Translations under genes and position numbers: made by a program
In this document: positions 24,970-35,898 of the stretch, piece by piece
How the letters are laid out: every line of letters starts with the position of its first letter
Numbering within the stretch: position 1 is the stretch's first letter
The notes under the pieces: model-generated
Seen by the model: only the letters and a program-made list of their open reading frames with translations
Database searches by the model: none
Told to the model about the DNA's origin: nothing
Assembly: GCA_033065855.1 (NCBI GenBank)
Contig: JAVXUO010000519.1
Coordinates: forward strand, 124,001 to 188,000
Origin: Escallonia rubra
Lineage: Eukaryota > Streptophyta > Magnoliopsida > Escalloniales > Escalloniaceae
Direction of reading: 5' to 3'
Length of the DNA: 64,000 bases

Positions 24970-25431
24970 CCGAGGCAGCCACGTGGCCTCATCCGCGCCT
25001 GCCACGTGGCCCAACCGCGTGAAGGGGCGCCGGTTGGTGCCACGTGGCCTCCTCAGCGTCTGCCACGTGGCCCAACCGCGTGAAGGGACGCCGGTTGTTG
25101 CCGCGTGGCCTACACGCGCGCTGCCACGTGGCCACCACGCGCCTGCCACGTGGCCAAACGCGGGAAGGTGCGCTGTTGGTACGATGGCGGTGCCACGTGG
25201 CCTCCTCCGCGCCTGCCACGTGGCCCAACCGCGTGAAGGGACGCCGGTTGTTGCCGCGTGGCCTCCACGCGCCTGCCACGTGGCCACCACGCGCCTGCCA
25301 CGTGGCCAAACGCGGGAAGGTGCGCCTGTTGGTACGATGGCGGTGCCACGTGGCCTCCCCCGCTCCTGCCACGTGGCCCAACCGCGTGAAGGGGCCCCGC
25401 GGGTTGCCCTCTCCTTCTGCCACGTGGCGCC
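24970..25431. promoter_or_regulatory. GCCACGTGGC / CACGCGC array, left arm
   Basis: I count 13 exact GCCACGTGGC palindromes (G-box core CACGTG) in about 460 bp, plus two GCCGCGTGGC variants. Between them are four exact CACGCGC heptamers (25113-25119, 25136-25142, 25266-25272, 25288-25294). CACGCGC is the established binding site of Arabidopsis FHY3/FAR1, the family to which the element's transposase belongs. The array lies 160-620 bp upstream of the TATA box. Likely roles are transposase binding and promoter control; this is inference. Long open frames across it on both strands are by-products of GC-rich repetition. Confidence 0.75.
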
Positions 25432-25593
25432 CCTCCCCCCCCGCCTGATGGCTCCCCGTGACTCTGTCCTTCCCTCCCCGTGACTGTCCTTTTGCAGAGT
25501 CTTTTGTTTCGCGCCAAATTTTTTTTTCTGCCACCACTCACGGGTTTTTTCTGCAGACACCCTCTTTTTTCTTCTCTCTTCCTTTTTCTTCTC

Positions 25594-25757
25594 TATTTAT
25601 AATCCCCTCCCCCCAACCATTCTTCTCCACATTTCTGCTCTGCTCCGCACTTTTTCTCCACAAACCAAAAAATTTTAGCGCTAGAAGAAGATCGGTGAAT
25701 AATCGCTAGAAGATCGGTAGATTTTTCTTCAAATACATCAAGTCACAACAAGTAAGT
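25594..25757 (+). promoter_or_regulatory. Core promoter, 5'UTR exon and donor of the transposase gene
   Basis: A TATA box (TATTTATAAT, 25594-25603) is followed by a pyrimidine-rich leader with transcription start expected near 25625-25635. The leader ends at 25751 in a canonical donor, ACAACAA|GTAAGT (GT at 25752). The next good acceptor is in the T-run just before the transposase start (TTTTTTAG ending 28072, or TTTCAG ending 28079), giving a 5'UTR intron of about 2.3 kb. All of this except the acceptor lies in the inverted repeat. Confidence 0.65.
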
Positions 25758-25849
25758 ATTTTGAATTTCCTTATACATCAAGTCAGCGTATTACACTTAG
25801 CGTATTACATTTATAGCGATTCAAAATAGCGTATTACATTACATTTATA

Positions 25850-26809
25850 GACAGCTTTTTCACGGATTTATAAAAAATAGCTAGAGCGAGATTTTGCCAA
25901 AGTACAAAAAAGAGACCCTAGTTATTCTGAAAGCATCTGTATCAGGTAAAAATTCCAGATTTTTCCAAGCACTGTAGAGGGGCTAACTGATACGGGGAAC
26001 CGTGTACCTTCGCAGTCTAATTTAAAATACCAAGCTAGCGCGATTTCGCGCGAAACTTTTACAAGAACCCTAGGATGTTGGGAAGTTCCATTCCCCAGGA
26101 TTTCGCGCCATTCCGGAGCCGTTTGCTATTTTTTTGCCCGAACGGCCCTTTCAGCGCTCGCCCTTTAATTAGACAGCTTTTTCACGGATTTATAAAAAAT
26201 AGCTAGAGCAAGATTTTGCCAAAGTACAAAAAAGAGACCCTAGTTATTCTGAAAGCATCTGTATCAGGTAAAAATTTCAGATTTTTCCAAGCACTGTAGA
26301 GGGGCTAACTGCTATGGGGAACCGTGTACCTTCGCAGTCTAATTTAAAATACCAAGCTAGCGCGATTTCGCGCGAAACTTTTACGAGAACCCTAGGATGT
26401 TGGGAAGTTCCATTCCCCAGGATTTCGCGCCATTCCGGAGCCGTTTGCTATTTTTTTGCCCGAACGGCCCTTTCAGCGCTCGTCCTTTAATTAGACAGCT
26501 TTTTCACGGATTTATAAAAAATCGCTAGAGCGTGATTTGGCCAAAGTGCAAAACAGGGACCCTAGTTATTCTGAAAGGATCTGTATCAGGTAAAAATTTC
26601 AGATTTTTCCAAGCACTGTAGAGGGGCTAACTGCTACGGGGAACCGTGTACCTTCGCAGTCTAATTTAAAATACCAAGCTAGCGCGATTTCGCGCGAAAC
26701 TTTTACGAGAACCCTAGGATTTTGGGAAGTTCCATTCCCCAGGATTTCGCGCCATTCCGGAGCCGTTTGCTATTTTTTTGCCCGAACGGCCCTTTCAGCG
26801 CTCGCCCCG
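25850..26809. repeat. Three 322-bp tandem units, left arm
   Basis: Units begin at about 25850, 26172 and 26494 with 'gacagctttttcacgg'. They contain the phrases 'ctgtatcaggtaaaaa', 'gggaaccgtgtacc' and 'cgcgatttcgcgcgaaa'. They lie inside the predicted 5'UTR intron of the transposase gene. Confidence 0.88.
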
Positions 26810-26924
26810 GACACCGGTTCGCGATTTTTGCGCGAAAAATCCGTAAAGTACTTTTTAGGCCAATGATGAACTCACGAAGCGTAAAGTAGAATTTCGAGGC
26901 ACCTTTGAGATTTTTCCTGATGCC

Positions 26925-27970
26925 AGGGGCATTTCGGTAATTTGCCACCCCGCGAGGGGTGTTTCGGTGTTTTTCCCGCGCCAAGTTTTTAATTACACAG
27001 TTTTAGTCCAGGAATGTAATCACAGAAACTGAAATGTTGTTTTGAAGCTGGTTCGGGGGCGTTGGGGTGATAGTGAACCCCCGGGGGCATTTCGGTAATT
27101 TGCCGCTCATCGGTGACTATTTTGCTAGGAAGGATCCAGCCTCATGATACATGCCTTAAAATAACTTTTAGTTCGGCAAAGGGTGTCAGACACCCGAAAA
27201 CTTTTATTGCCCCGGGTGAATTCAGGAACTTGTGACGCACCGGCGATGACTGCCAGGGGGTATTTTGCACAAGTAGCGGGTGTTTTGGTAACTTTCCCCC
27301 TTTAAAATTTTTCCTGATATATTGGGTATATAATTGACGTAATACATTTAAAAACTTGACTTCAAAGCGGTTTTGAGGTCTTGGGGGTGTAGGGGCCGTC
27401 GGGGGGTATATTGCTATATAACCACGTTGGCGCTACATTCAGTGAGAACTGGCGTAATTAACCGTTCGGAGTGGTGGGAAGTGAGGATTTGTTTTAATAC
27501 ATTTAAATAATGACTATTGCTAATGTGTTGGTAAGCTAGGTTAAACATCCAGATATGTTCGTTACCCCCTGGGGCATTTCGGTAATTTGCCGCTCATCGG
27601 GGGCTATTTTGTTAGGAAGGATCCAGCTTAAAGGGCCATACCTTAAAATAACTTTTAGTTCAGCAAAGGGTGTCAGACACCCGAAAACTTATTTTGTCCC
27701 GGATGAATTCAGGAAGCTTAAAATGCCGTTTCAAAGCACTCGGAACGATTTTTTGATGCCAGGGGGCATTTTTCGTTAATTCGCAGCCCCGAGGGGGGTA
27801 TTTTTGTAATTTTACAGCGTTAAGTTTTTTAAAGGACTTCTTAGTCCAGAAATGTAAGCAAAGCACCTAAAAGGTTGTTTTCAAGCTGATTTGGGACGTT
27901 AGGGTGATAATGAACTCCCCGGGGGCATTTTGCTAATTTGCCCCCGTCGGGGGCTATTTTGATAATTTTA
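26925..27970. repeat. Dispersed 'GGGGCATTTCGGTAATTTGCC'-type motifs
   Basis: The phrase 'ggcatttcggtaatttgcc' occurs near 26930, 27083 and 27573, and a variant occurs near 27920. Longer blocks around it (27075-27240 and 27565-27720) are copies of each other, including 'gtgtcagacacccgaaaac'. These are internal duplications at the inner end of the arm. Confidence 0.7.
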
Positions 27971-28087
27971 CATTATACAAATCAGCTTAAGCAATTACGT
28001 TTAAATAATTTTTATTCTTCTTTTATTTAATTCTATGACTTGTTGATAATCGTATTGGTTTTTATTTTTTAGATTTCAGTGCTCGAT

Positions 28088-30379
28088 ATGGATGCAACTG
28101 GAGGGAATATTTTTTGTGAAGGTTCTGATCCACCTTACTTGGGTCAAATTTTCCAAACACTGGACGAAGTCGAAGCATACTACAGAGCATATTCGAAATC
28201 GATGGGTTTCGGTATTAGAACTAAGACGACTAGAAAACGGGTGAATACCGATCAAATTGGTGCAAGGTTATTTGAGTGTCATAGAGGAGCACCGTATGTA
28301 CCCCCCGTCGTTCAGATCAGTGACGAAGGGACAACAAGACAAAGAAAACGGGACACATTTCCGGGTACCGGGTGCAAAGCCCATGTGTATGCAGTACACC
28401 GGAAAAATGAAAACCATTGGGTTTTGACGGCTGTGGAGTTGAGCCATAATCATCAGTTTTGCACCCCTAGTATGATTGGTCAAATTCATCAACACCGAGA
28501 AATAAGCGCGGCACACAGACAACTGATTTCAACAATGGCCGACGCTAAAATATCACCTTCTAAGATGATGGGGGTTTTCTCAAGCCAGGCTGGGGGGATT
28601 GACAAGTTGACTTTCAACGACGTTGACCTTCGAAATCAACTCCGTGCTCAGAGGAGAGAGTCTTTCGGTCAGATCGATTCTCAAGCTACACTTGATATCT
28701 TCAGGTGCCTTCAGAGTGAGAATTCTGGATTTTTCTACAGTCTCCAAGTGGATGATGAGGGCCGCATTAGTACTATATTTTGGGTGGACCCCTGTTCTAG
28801 AGCTGCTTACCAAAATTTTGGGGATGTTGTGACGTTTGACACCACATACCGCACCAATAAGTACTCTATGCCTTTTGCTCCGTTCACCGGGGTGAACCAC
28901 CACTATCAGTCAATCTCATTTGGCTTTGCCCTGCTTAGGGATGAGACGGAGGAGTCATTTACGTGGTTATTTGAAACGTGGCTTCAAGCAATGTATCATA
29001 TTCCTCCAAAGACCATCATCACCGACCAAGATCTGGCAATGAAAAATGCAATCGCTAAGGTCCTTCCAGATACTCACCATGGCCTGTGCACGTGGCACAT
29101 AAGCAACAAATATCCCGAACGGCTTCACAATGAATATGCAAAGCATCCGGAATTCAAGACTGACTTTAATACATGCGTGAAGAAATCGTTGACGGTAGAC
29201 GTGTTCGAGGAGAGGTGGGCCGCGTTAATGGATGACTACGGTTTGCACAATCATGGATGGTTAAAATCGTTGTATGAGATCAAGACACAGTGGGTCGGTG
29301 CGTACACCAAGAAGTTTTTTGCAGCCGGAATGACTACGACATCGAGAAGCGAAGCTATGAATTCATTCTTCGATGGGTACGTAGGCCAGTCTTCAAGTAT
29401 AGCGGAGTTTGTACTAGAGATGCAGAAAGCCCTTGAGAGGCAATTGTACCGTGAGAGAGAAGCCGACGCGGCTACAGTTTACAAAGAAAGATCCATACTA
29501 CTTTGTTCACCATTGGAGGCTCATGCGGCTCAAGTCTATACGAAGGAAATGTTTCGACAGTTTCAAGAGGAACTATTAAAGTCGAATCAATATGGCATGA
29601 CAAAGTTGCACGAGTTTTCCACCAGAGATCTCAAGGTTTATGCTTTGACAAATGTGACGAATTATGCCAATCCGTGCTCTTCGTCGGCTCCGAGGAACAG
29701 AAGACATTTTACCGTAGCTAAATGTATGGACACCGGGTTGGTAAATTGCAACTGTCAACTCTTTGAGCATAAAGGTATACTTTGTCGACATGCGTTGAGG
29801 GTTTTGAGCGCCAAGAATGCAACTCAAATCCCTCCACAGTATATCTTGGAACGGTGGACGAAGGAAGCCAATAGAGTCCACGGTCACATTCCTTACGTGC
29901 CCAGTGTTTCAGTTGATTTCAGGGAATCTGAGGCGCTGCGATATAATCATCTTTGTAACATCATGCACGGTTTATCGATGGATGCAGCGTCAACATTTGA
30001 TGGGTACACTTATCAAGTTGAAGCAGCCGCACGGGATCATGCTAAGCATGCACAGTTTAGGATGGCATTACCAGAAAGCCGGGACCCTCGACCGACTCCA
30101 GCCGGTAGATTCAATCGAGCCAAACAGCCAGTCATTGACGGCACTAGCATGCAAGGTGAGGAGGACGACATTTTTGATCCCATTATTTCTCAAACAAAAG
30201 GGCGAAAACGAGAAATCCGCATGAAGAATCCGATTGAAAAAGCAACGGGTCAAAAAAAATTGCGAAAGTGTGCGTTGTGTAATAAGATGACTGATCATGA
30301 CAAGAGAAACCATTACAAAGTGTTAGGTATGGAACCTGGAAGTATGGTCGAGGAGGACGATGAGGAGGAAGAGTGTTAG
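28088..30379 (+). CDS. MULE transposase, FAR1/MURA type
   Basis: DDE transposase expected to cut and move MULE C in the nucleus. The first ATG, at 28088, gives 763 residues; the numbers here use that start. Domains in order: FAR1-type DNA-binding region (about 20-125, with conserved Cys and HNH-like Cys/His at its end), MULE transposase core with D251 in FDTTY, D313 in ITDQ and a candidate E422 in SRSE, and a SWIM zinc finger C554-x-C556-x9-C566-x-H568. Near the C-terminus are a small C-x2-C-x5-H-x4-H knuckle (728-742) and an acidic tail. No stop or frameshift interrupts it. It lies inside long inverted repeats and faces the PMD-Ulp1 gene, so it is a transposon gene rather than a domesticated FAR1/FRS host factor. 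Transcription probably starts at the arm promoter near 25594 with a 5'UTR intron. Confidence 0.95.
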   Translation: MDATGGNIFCEGSDPPYLGQIFQTLDEVEAYYRAYSKSMGFGIRTKTTRKRVNTDQIGARLFECHRGAPYVPPVVQISDEGTTRQRKRDTFPGTGCKAHVYAVHRKNENHWVLTAVELSHNHQFCTPSMIGQIHQHREISAAHRQLISTMADAKISPSKMMGVFSSQAGGIDKLTFNDVDLRNQLRAQRRESFGQIDSQATLDIFRCLQSENSGFFYSLQVDDEGRISTIFWVDPCSRAAYQNFGDVVTFDTTYRTNKYSMPFAPFTGVNHHYQSISFGFALLRDETEESFTWLFETWLQAMYHIPPKTIITDQDLAMKNAIAKVLPDTHHGLCTWHISNKYPERLHNEYAKHPEFKTDFNTCVKKSLTVDVFEERWAALMDDYGLHNHGWLKSLYEIKTQWVGAYTKKFFAAGMTTTSRSEAMNSFFDGYVGQSSSIAEFVLEMQKALERQLYREREADAATVYKERSILLCSPLEAHAAQVYTKEMFRQFQEELLKSNQYGMTKLHEFSTRDLKVYALTNVTNYANPCSSSAPRNRRHFTVAKCMDTGLVNCNCQLFEHKGILCRHALRVLSAKNATQIPPQYILERWTKEANRVHGHIPYVPSVSVDFRESEALRYNHLCNIMHGLSMDAASTFDGYTYQVEAAARDHAKHAQFRMALPESRDPRPTPAGRFNRAKQPVIDGTSMQGEEDDIFDPIISQTKGRKREIRMKNPIEKATGQKKLRKCALCNKMTDHDKRNHYKVLGMEPGSMVEEDDEEEEC

Positions 30380-30489
30380 GGTTAATGTTTCAGTTGTATA
30401 ACGAATAACTTTTCTAATGTTTAAATTTGTGATTTGATTTGTTGAATCTTTAATTTGTGATTTGGTTTGTGGATTATTGAAATTTTTTG

Positions 30490-30960
30490 AATGGCATATT
30501 CGCGCACGCTTTAGCGCCCAATTCATAGGTTCCTGAAAAATCTTTTAATTTGTTTTGTTCATTGCACTTTAGTCACGCTTTAGTGGCCACTTCATAACTT
30601 TCGAAAAATCTTATAAATTTTTTTGTCGCGATTTTTCCGCTCATTGCACATGAGGCGCGCTAGTTATCCCATTCTTATGTATTTCGGCGAAAAACGAGAC
30701 ACGTTATTTTTTCGGTTTTCCTATGAAGGGCCTATTCGGGCACACTTTAGGGGCCAATTCATAACGCTCGAAAAATCTTGTAAATTTTTTTCTCACTTTT
30801 TTTCCGCTCATTGCACATGAGGCGCGCTAATTAGCCCATTCTTATGTATTTCGGCGAACAACGAGACACGTTATTTTTTCGAATGCGTCATATGAAATGT
30901 ATATTCGCGCACATTTTAGCGCCAAATTCATAGCATGCGAAAATTTATGTACATTTCTTT
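30490..30960. repeat. Tandem repeats between the convergent MULE C genes
   Basis: About three degenerate units of roughly 170 bp. 'ccgctcattgcacatgaggcgcgcta'-like phrases begin at 30637 and 30804, and 'cgcacnctttagcgcc'-like phrases recur near 30500, 30740 and 30910. They fill the 610-bp gap between the two stop codons and probably supply 3' ends for both genes. Confidence 0.75.
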
Positions 30961-30990
30961 TTGGTACAGTTTGTCGTAACATCACAGCAG

Positions 30991-33843
30991 CTAGCCACAC
31001 ACGTCAGGATAATGGTAATGAAGTCGTCTGGCTTCATTCTTTTTCAGTTCCCAGGCTATCCTATACCTAAACGTCAAGGCATCCTTCCGGGTCCACGAGG
31101 AGTGTTTGAGCACTTCCGATCGAGCAATGTAGTCCATGTACTTGAGGACGTAAATCCCGCAATCGTTACCGTTATATTGCTTTGGTCGGTCCTTTATCAT
31201 CACGACCGTCCAAGGCTCCCCCTGTGGCCGTCCGCACGCTATCGAGAGGACAGTAGTCTGCATCCAACAATAAAATCGCGAATCAAGCCTATGAAACAAC
31301 AACAATATACTATGAGCCAAGGTCAAAAAATTAAAACTAACCACTAAAGTGATGTAGTCGTCGTACATCTGTGCCAGCAGCTGTCCGGGCTCGTCCTCCC
31401 TTAGGCTATCGTATATGTGAACCGTTCTGAACGCTGGATGGAGAACTAATAGGAACCAGTGGTGCCCATGAAGACAAGGTATCATGATAAGGTTCGCATC
31501 AGCAGCGGGACATTGATACTCTGCGTTCATCATGGATAACATGTTTCGACCTGGTTTCCAATTACTCATGTTGCCCCCTTGCTTCCATTGATGGAATTCC
31601 CGGATCGCTAATTCCACAAAATGAGTGGGATACATGTTAAGCTTACAGTATTCAGAACGGTTAAATTTATGCTCTCTAATCCGGAGCAGATCTATATAAG
31701 CGTTGATGACAAAATTTGAGAGATCTGTCTCCGGCGCCAACAGTCTGATATCCGAATGACCTAGTCCTGTCCCAAGAGGGAAGTCTGTTGCACTGACAGG
31801 CTCATGCCCGAAGTAGTGCCGGTCGATCCAAGCCATCTTCTCCGGCCTCAATGGCTTCGTCGCTTGTCCTTTGTTCGACCGGAAACTTGGGCGCGAGGCA
31901 TGGTTTCCTACTTGGGGAACCTGACTCTGGCACAGAGAGTCGTATGCGTAAGGAGGAGGGCGACTATACGGCTCCCACACCTGACTCTGGGGCTGATAGT
32001 CGTACGCGTCAGGAGGAGGGCGACTAGACGGCTCCCACACCTGACTGGAAGTTCCGTAGTCGTACGCGTCAGGAGGAGGGCGACTAGACGGCTCCCACAC
32101 CTGACTGGAAGTTCCGTAGTCGTACGCGTCAGGAGGAGGGCGACTAGACGGCTCCCCTTGGTAACCCCGGTACGCAAGACTAAAGTTTTGAACATCAGTC
32201 TTGTACCTCTCAATGGACCTCTTAATATTGTCAGGAGCCTGCGCGACAAACCAGTCAAACGACTCCAGCTGCTTGAAAACGTCAGTGGCCTGGTCAACCT
32301 AACAAACATGCATAGAAAATATGGCAAATCATTTCATTTGATGGTCGATACGCGTGTGCAAATAAATTATCAAACAACACTAGCATGACTTACAATGGCC
32401 AATGCCCAGAACTGGTCATAGACCTCACGGGGCGCATACGATTTGGTCCTCACTGGGGCAGGGCGAGTCACCCGCGTGCGCGTCACCCTGAGAAACCACT
32501 GTAAGTAGTCCTCAGTACTGGTGCCGTCGTGCTTCATCGATACAAGGCTGTCATACGTTTCCTGCCAGGTATTCCATTGTTGCACCTCGTCACCCAACAC
32601 AGTCAAGGCATTAACCACCTCGAAGTTCAGTGCTCGACCACCCCTGTATGGCCGCATGTCTACAGCGGGTTTCGGAATCCCTTGTGGACAGCTAGCTTGC
32701 TTCATAACTCGATCGGGCATCTGAAACTCACATTCTTCGAAGTGAATCAGCGGCACCCGAACCAAACCTGCAAGCACGTACGACACCGGAAGTTGCCACC
32801 ACAACTCATCCAACAGATGCATCACCTTGTCATATGGCTGCCACGCCACCTGGTATGCATCCAGCATCTCTAGTTCCCCCCGATAGAACTGTAGATGGTT
32901 GTGAGGGTCTACCCGTCTCCTCCTCCGGTTGGTCGGAGGCCCCCAGGCCCACACCCTAGGCCACGTCTCATCGGAATCTACCAACGGTTGTGGACGACCC
33001 GTGGGTAGCCTCTCGTAAGACCAAACCTGTGAACGCAAACATTATATGGAATTAGTAATGAATCCCGAATATATTGACTAAGGATCCGGATAAGAAAATA
33101 AATGCTCATACCTGTAATAGAGTCAGGCAGGCGGCAATGGACTTGGCACCGAATCTCGTAGCCTTATGCAGTGCTCGATATAGGTGCGCAAGGACAGCTG
33201 AACCCCACGAGTACGAGTATACCTCGTCAAGATCCTCCAATAACACCATATACCTCGGATGCACCGTGTTTTTCGAATGCGTCGGAAGTAATATGGCTCC
33301 AATAATGTACAGAAGGTATGCCCTCGTATACGTCACGAAATCCTGACGAGTGTATTCATCCGGTAGCACGCCATACTGCTCTCTCAGCCATTTAAGCTTG
33401 ACGCCGTTTGTTGTAAGAGCTGCCCTTGGAATTCCCGGAAAATAATGCCTAGCCATATTCGCTACGGATGCAGACGGCACGCTCAGAGTAACGGGTCTGC
33501 CGTGACATGGGATTCCAAGTATATATCCGACGTCCTCTAACGTAACAGTCATTTCACCAAACCGGAAATGAAATGAGTTCGTCTCGCTCCTCCATCGTTC
33601 AACTAGAGCGGATATAAGGCAATCGTCGTGGCGATACCATTTCCCGCAATCGGTGAACAGGCTTAAATTTTGACCGTGTATAAGGGCTTTTTGTTCCTCG
33701 TTTAGTACCCACTCTTCAATTCCTCTTGTGGTTTGAATTGTTTCCAAAACACCCCTATCGACACCGTCAAATACGTGCCTCGCGACGTGGTCATCGTCAT
33801 CGTATAGGATTGATGTATCATGAGGTCCGGGGTTGAAATCCAT
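30991..33843 (-). CDS. PMD-Ulp1 fusion protein (plant mobile domain + C48 peptidase)
   Basis: Four exons: 33843-33112, 33026-32394, 32298-31342, 31257-30991. Introns are 85, 95 and 84 bp, all GT..AG and phase 0, giving 862 residues. Exons 1-2 encode a plant mobile domain (about 60-430): LISALVERWRSET, TLEDVGYILGIP, and LLQ|VWSYERLP rebuilt across intron 1, matching the family's LLQVWAWERFP. Residues 503-581 are four 20-residue repeats (core EPSSRPPPDAYDY). The C-terminus is an Ulp1-type SUMO protease with H735 (HHWFLLVL), D752 (IYDSL), Q801 and C807 (NGNDCG), so catalysis is plausible. It occupies the mudrB position of the element. PMD and Ulp1-like genes are each known from MULEs; its job in transposition is unknown. 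Confidence 0.9.
31925..32165 (-). repeat. 60-bp coding tandem repeats in the PMD-Ulp1 gene
   Basis: Four consecutive 60-bp units, exactly in register with codons, encode the Pro/Tyr-rich 20-residue repeat between the PMD and the protease. The two units furthest upstream in the gene are nearly identical; the one nearest the protease is the most diverged. Confidence 0.93.
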
Positions 33844-34654
33844 ATCTATAAGAACAAAATATAATCGTAAACCAACATATCAGGTTATAATATTTACATT
33901 CCAAACCAACATATCTGGATCTTTAACCTAGCTTACCAACACATTAGCAATAGTCATTATTTAAATGTATTAAAACAAATCCTCACTTCCCACCACTCCG
34001 AACGGTTAATTACGCCAGTTCTCACTGAATGTAGCGCCAACGTGGTTATATAGCAATATACCCCCCGACGGCCCCTACACCCCCAAGACCTCAAAACCGC
34101 TTTGAAGTCAAGTTTTTAAATGTATTACGTCAATTATATACCCAATATATCAGGAAAAATTTTAAAGGGGGAAAGTTACCAAAACACCCGCTACTTGTGC
34201 AAAATACCCCCTGGCAGTCATCGCCGGTGCGTCACAAGTTCCTGAATTCACCCGGGGCAATAAAAGTTTTCGGGTGTCTGACACCCTTTGCCGAACTAAA
34301 AGTTATTTTAAGGCATGTATCATGAGGCTGGATCCTTCCTAGCAAAATAGTCACCGATGAGCGGCAAATTACCGAAATGCCCCCGGGGGTTCACTGTGAC
34401 CCCAACGCCCCCGAACCAGCTTCAAAACAACATTTCAGGTTCTGTGATTACATTCCTGGACTAAAACTGTGTAATTAAAAACTTGGCGCGGGAAAATTAC
34501 CGAAACACCCCTCGCGGGGTGGCAAATTACCGAAATGCCCCTGGCATCAGGAAAATTCTCAAAGGTGCCTCGAAATGCTACTTTACGCTTCGTGAGTTCA
34601 TCATTGGCCTAAAAAGTACGTTACGGATTTTTCGCGCAAAAATCGCGAACCGGT

Positions 34655-35624
34655 GTCCGGGGCGAGCGCTGAAAGGGCCGTTCGGGCAAAAAAATAGCAA
34701 ACGGCTCCAGAATGGCGCGAAATCCTGGGGAATGGAACTTCCCAACATCCTAGGGTTCTCGTAAAAATTTCGCGCGAAATACCGCTAGCTTGGTATTTTA
34801 AATTAGACTGCGAAGGTACACGGTTCCCCGTAGCAGTTAGCCCCTCTACAGTGCTTGGAAAAATCTGAAATTTTTACCTGATACAGATCCTTTCAGAATA
34901 ACTAGGGTCCCTGTTTTGCACTTTGGCCAAATCACGCTCTAGCTATTTTTTATAAATCCGTGAAAAAGCTGTCTAATTAAAGGGCGAGCGCTGAAAGGGC
35001 CGTTCGGGCAAAAAAATAGTAAACGGCTCCGGAATGGCGCGAAATCCTGGGGAATGGAACTTCCCAACATCCTAGGGTTGTCGTAAAAGTTTCGCGCGAA
35101 ATCGCGCTAGCTTGGTATTTTAAATTAGACTGCGAAGGTACACGGTTCCCCGTAGCAGGGTAGCAGTTAGCCCCTCTACAGTGCTTGGAAAAATCTGAAA
35201 TTTTTACCTGATATAGATCCTTTCAGAATAACTAGGGTCCCTGTTTTGCACTTTGGCCAAATCACGCTCTAGCTATTTTTTATAAATCCGTGAAAAAGCT
35301 GTCTAATTAAAGGGCGAGCGCTGAAAGGGCCGTTCGGGCAAAAAAATAGCAAACGGCTCCGGAATGGCGCGAAATCCTGGGGAATGGAACTTCCCAACAT
35401 CCTAGGGTTCTCGTAAAAGTTTCGCGCGAAATCGCGCTAGCTTGGTATTTTAAATTAGACTGCGAAGGTACACGGTTCCCCGTAGCAGTTAGCCCCTCTA
35501 CAGTGCTTGGAAAAATCTGAAATTTTTACCTGATACAGATCCTTTCAGAATAACTAGGGTCTCGTTTTTGTACTTTGGCAAAATCTCGCTCTAGCTATTT
35601 TTTATAAATCCGTGAAAAAGCTGT
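34655..35624. repeat. Three ~322-bp tandem units, right arm
   Basis: Mirror of the left units, with unit ends near 34973, 35303 and 35624. The middle unit carries a small duplication (about 9 bp at 35155-35165). Confidence 0.88.
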
Positions 35625-35733
35625 CTATAAATGTAATGTAATACGCTATTTTGAATCGCTATAAATGTAATACGCTAAGTGTAATACGCTGATTTGTATA
35701 AACCTAACATTGAATTATAAGGAAATTCAAAAT

Positions 35734-35898
35734 ACTTACTTGTTGTGACTTGATGTATTTGAAGAAAAATCTACCGATCTTCTAGCGATTATCCACCGAT
35801 CTTCTTCTAGCGCTAAAATTTTTTGGTTTGTGGAGAAAAAGTGCGGAGCAGAGCAGAAATGTGGAGAAGAATGGTCGGGGGGGAGGGGATTATAAATA
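35734..35898 (-). promoter_or_regulatory. Core promoter, 5'UTR exon and donor of the PMD-Ulp1 gene
   Basis: Mirror of the left promoter: TATTTATAAT on the minus strand (35889-35898), a leader to 35740, and donor ACAACAA|GTAAGT (GT at 35739-35738). The acceptor TTCTTATAG ends at 33846, two bases before the ATG at 33843, giving a 5'UTR intron of about 1.9 kb. Confidence 0.65.

Larger units (their letters stand above)
24573..27565. repeat. Left terminal inverted repeat of MULE C (~3 kb)
   Basis: Matches the reverse complement of 33905-36823 from the tip to about 27565, where the shared phrase 'ccagatatg' is the last clear match. The arms differ by scattered substitutions and small indels (for example about 20 extra bases near 36700). 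Confidence 0.88.

Noticed and set aside
24970-25431. CRISPR-like array appearance
   Set aside because: Palindromic units with irregular 20-45 bp gaps in a plant transposon arm; spacers are repeated, not unique, and no cas genes exist.
24925-25560. Long overlapping open frames on both strands (up to 211 codons), mirrored at 35951-36606
   Set aside because: All cross the GCCACGTGGC array. They are low-complexity by-products of GC-rich repeats without stops, in several frames at once.
26703-26984. 93-codon frame with a mirror twin at 34483-34764
   Set aside because: Its presence in both arms is explained by the inverted repeat. It lies in the predicted 5'UTR introns and matches no family.
28088-30379. 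Domesticated FAR1/FRS host transcription factor
   Set aside because: It lies within terminal inverted repeats, shares their promoter and faces a second transposon gene, so it is a transposase in place.
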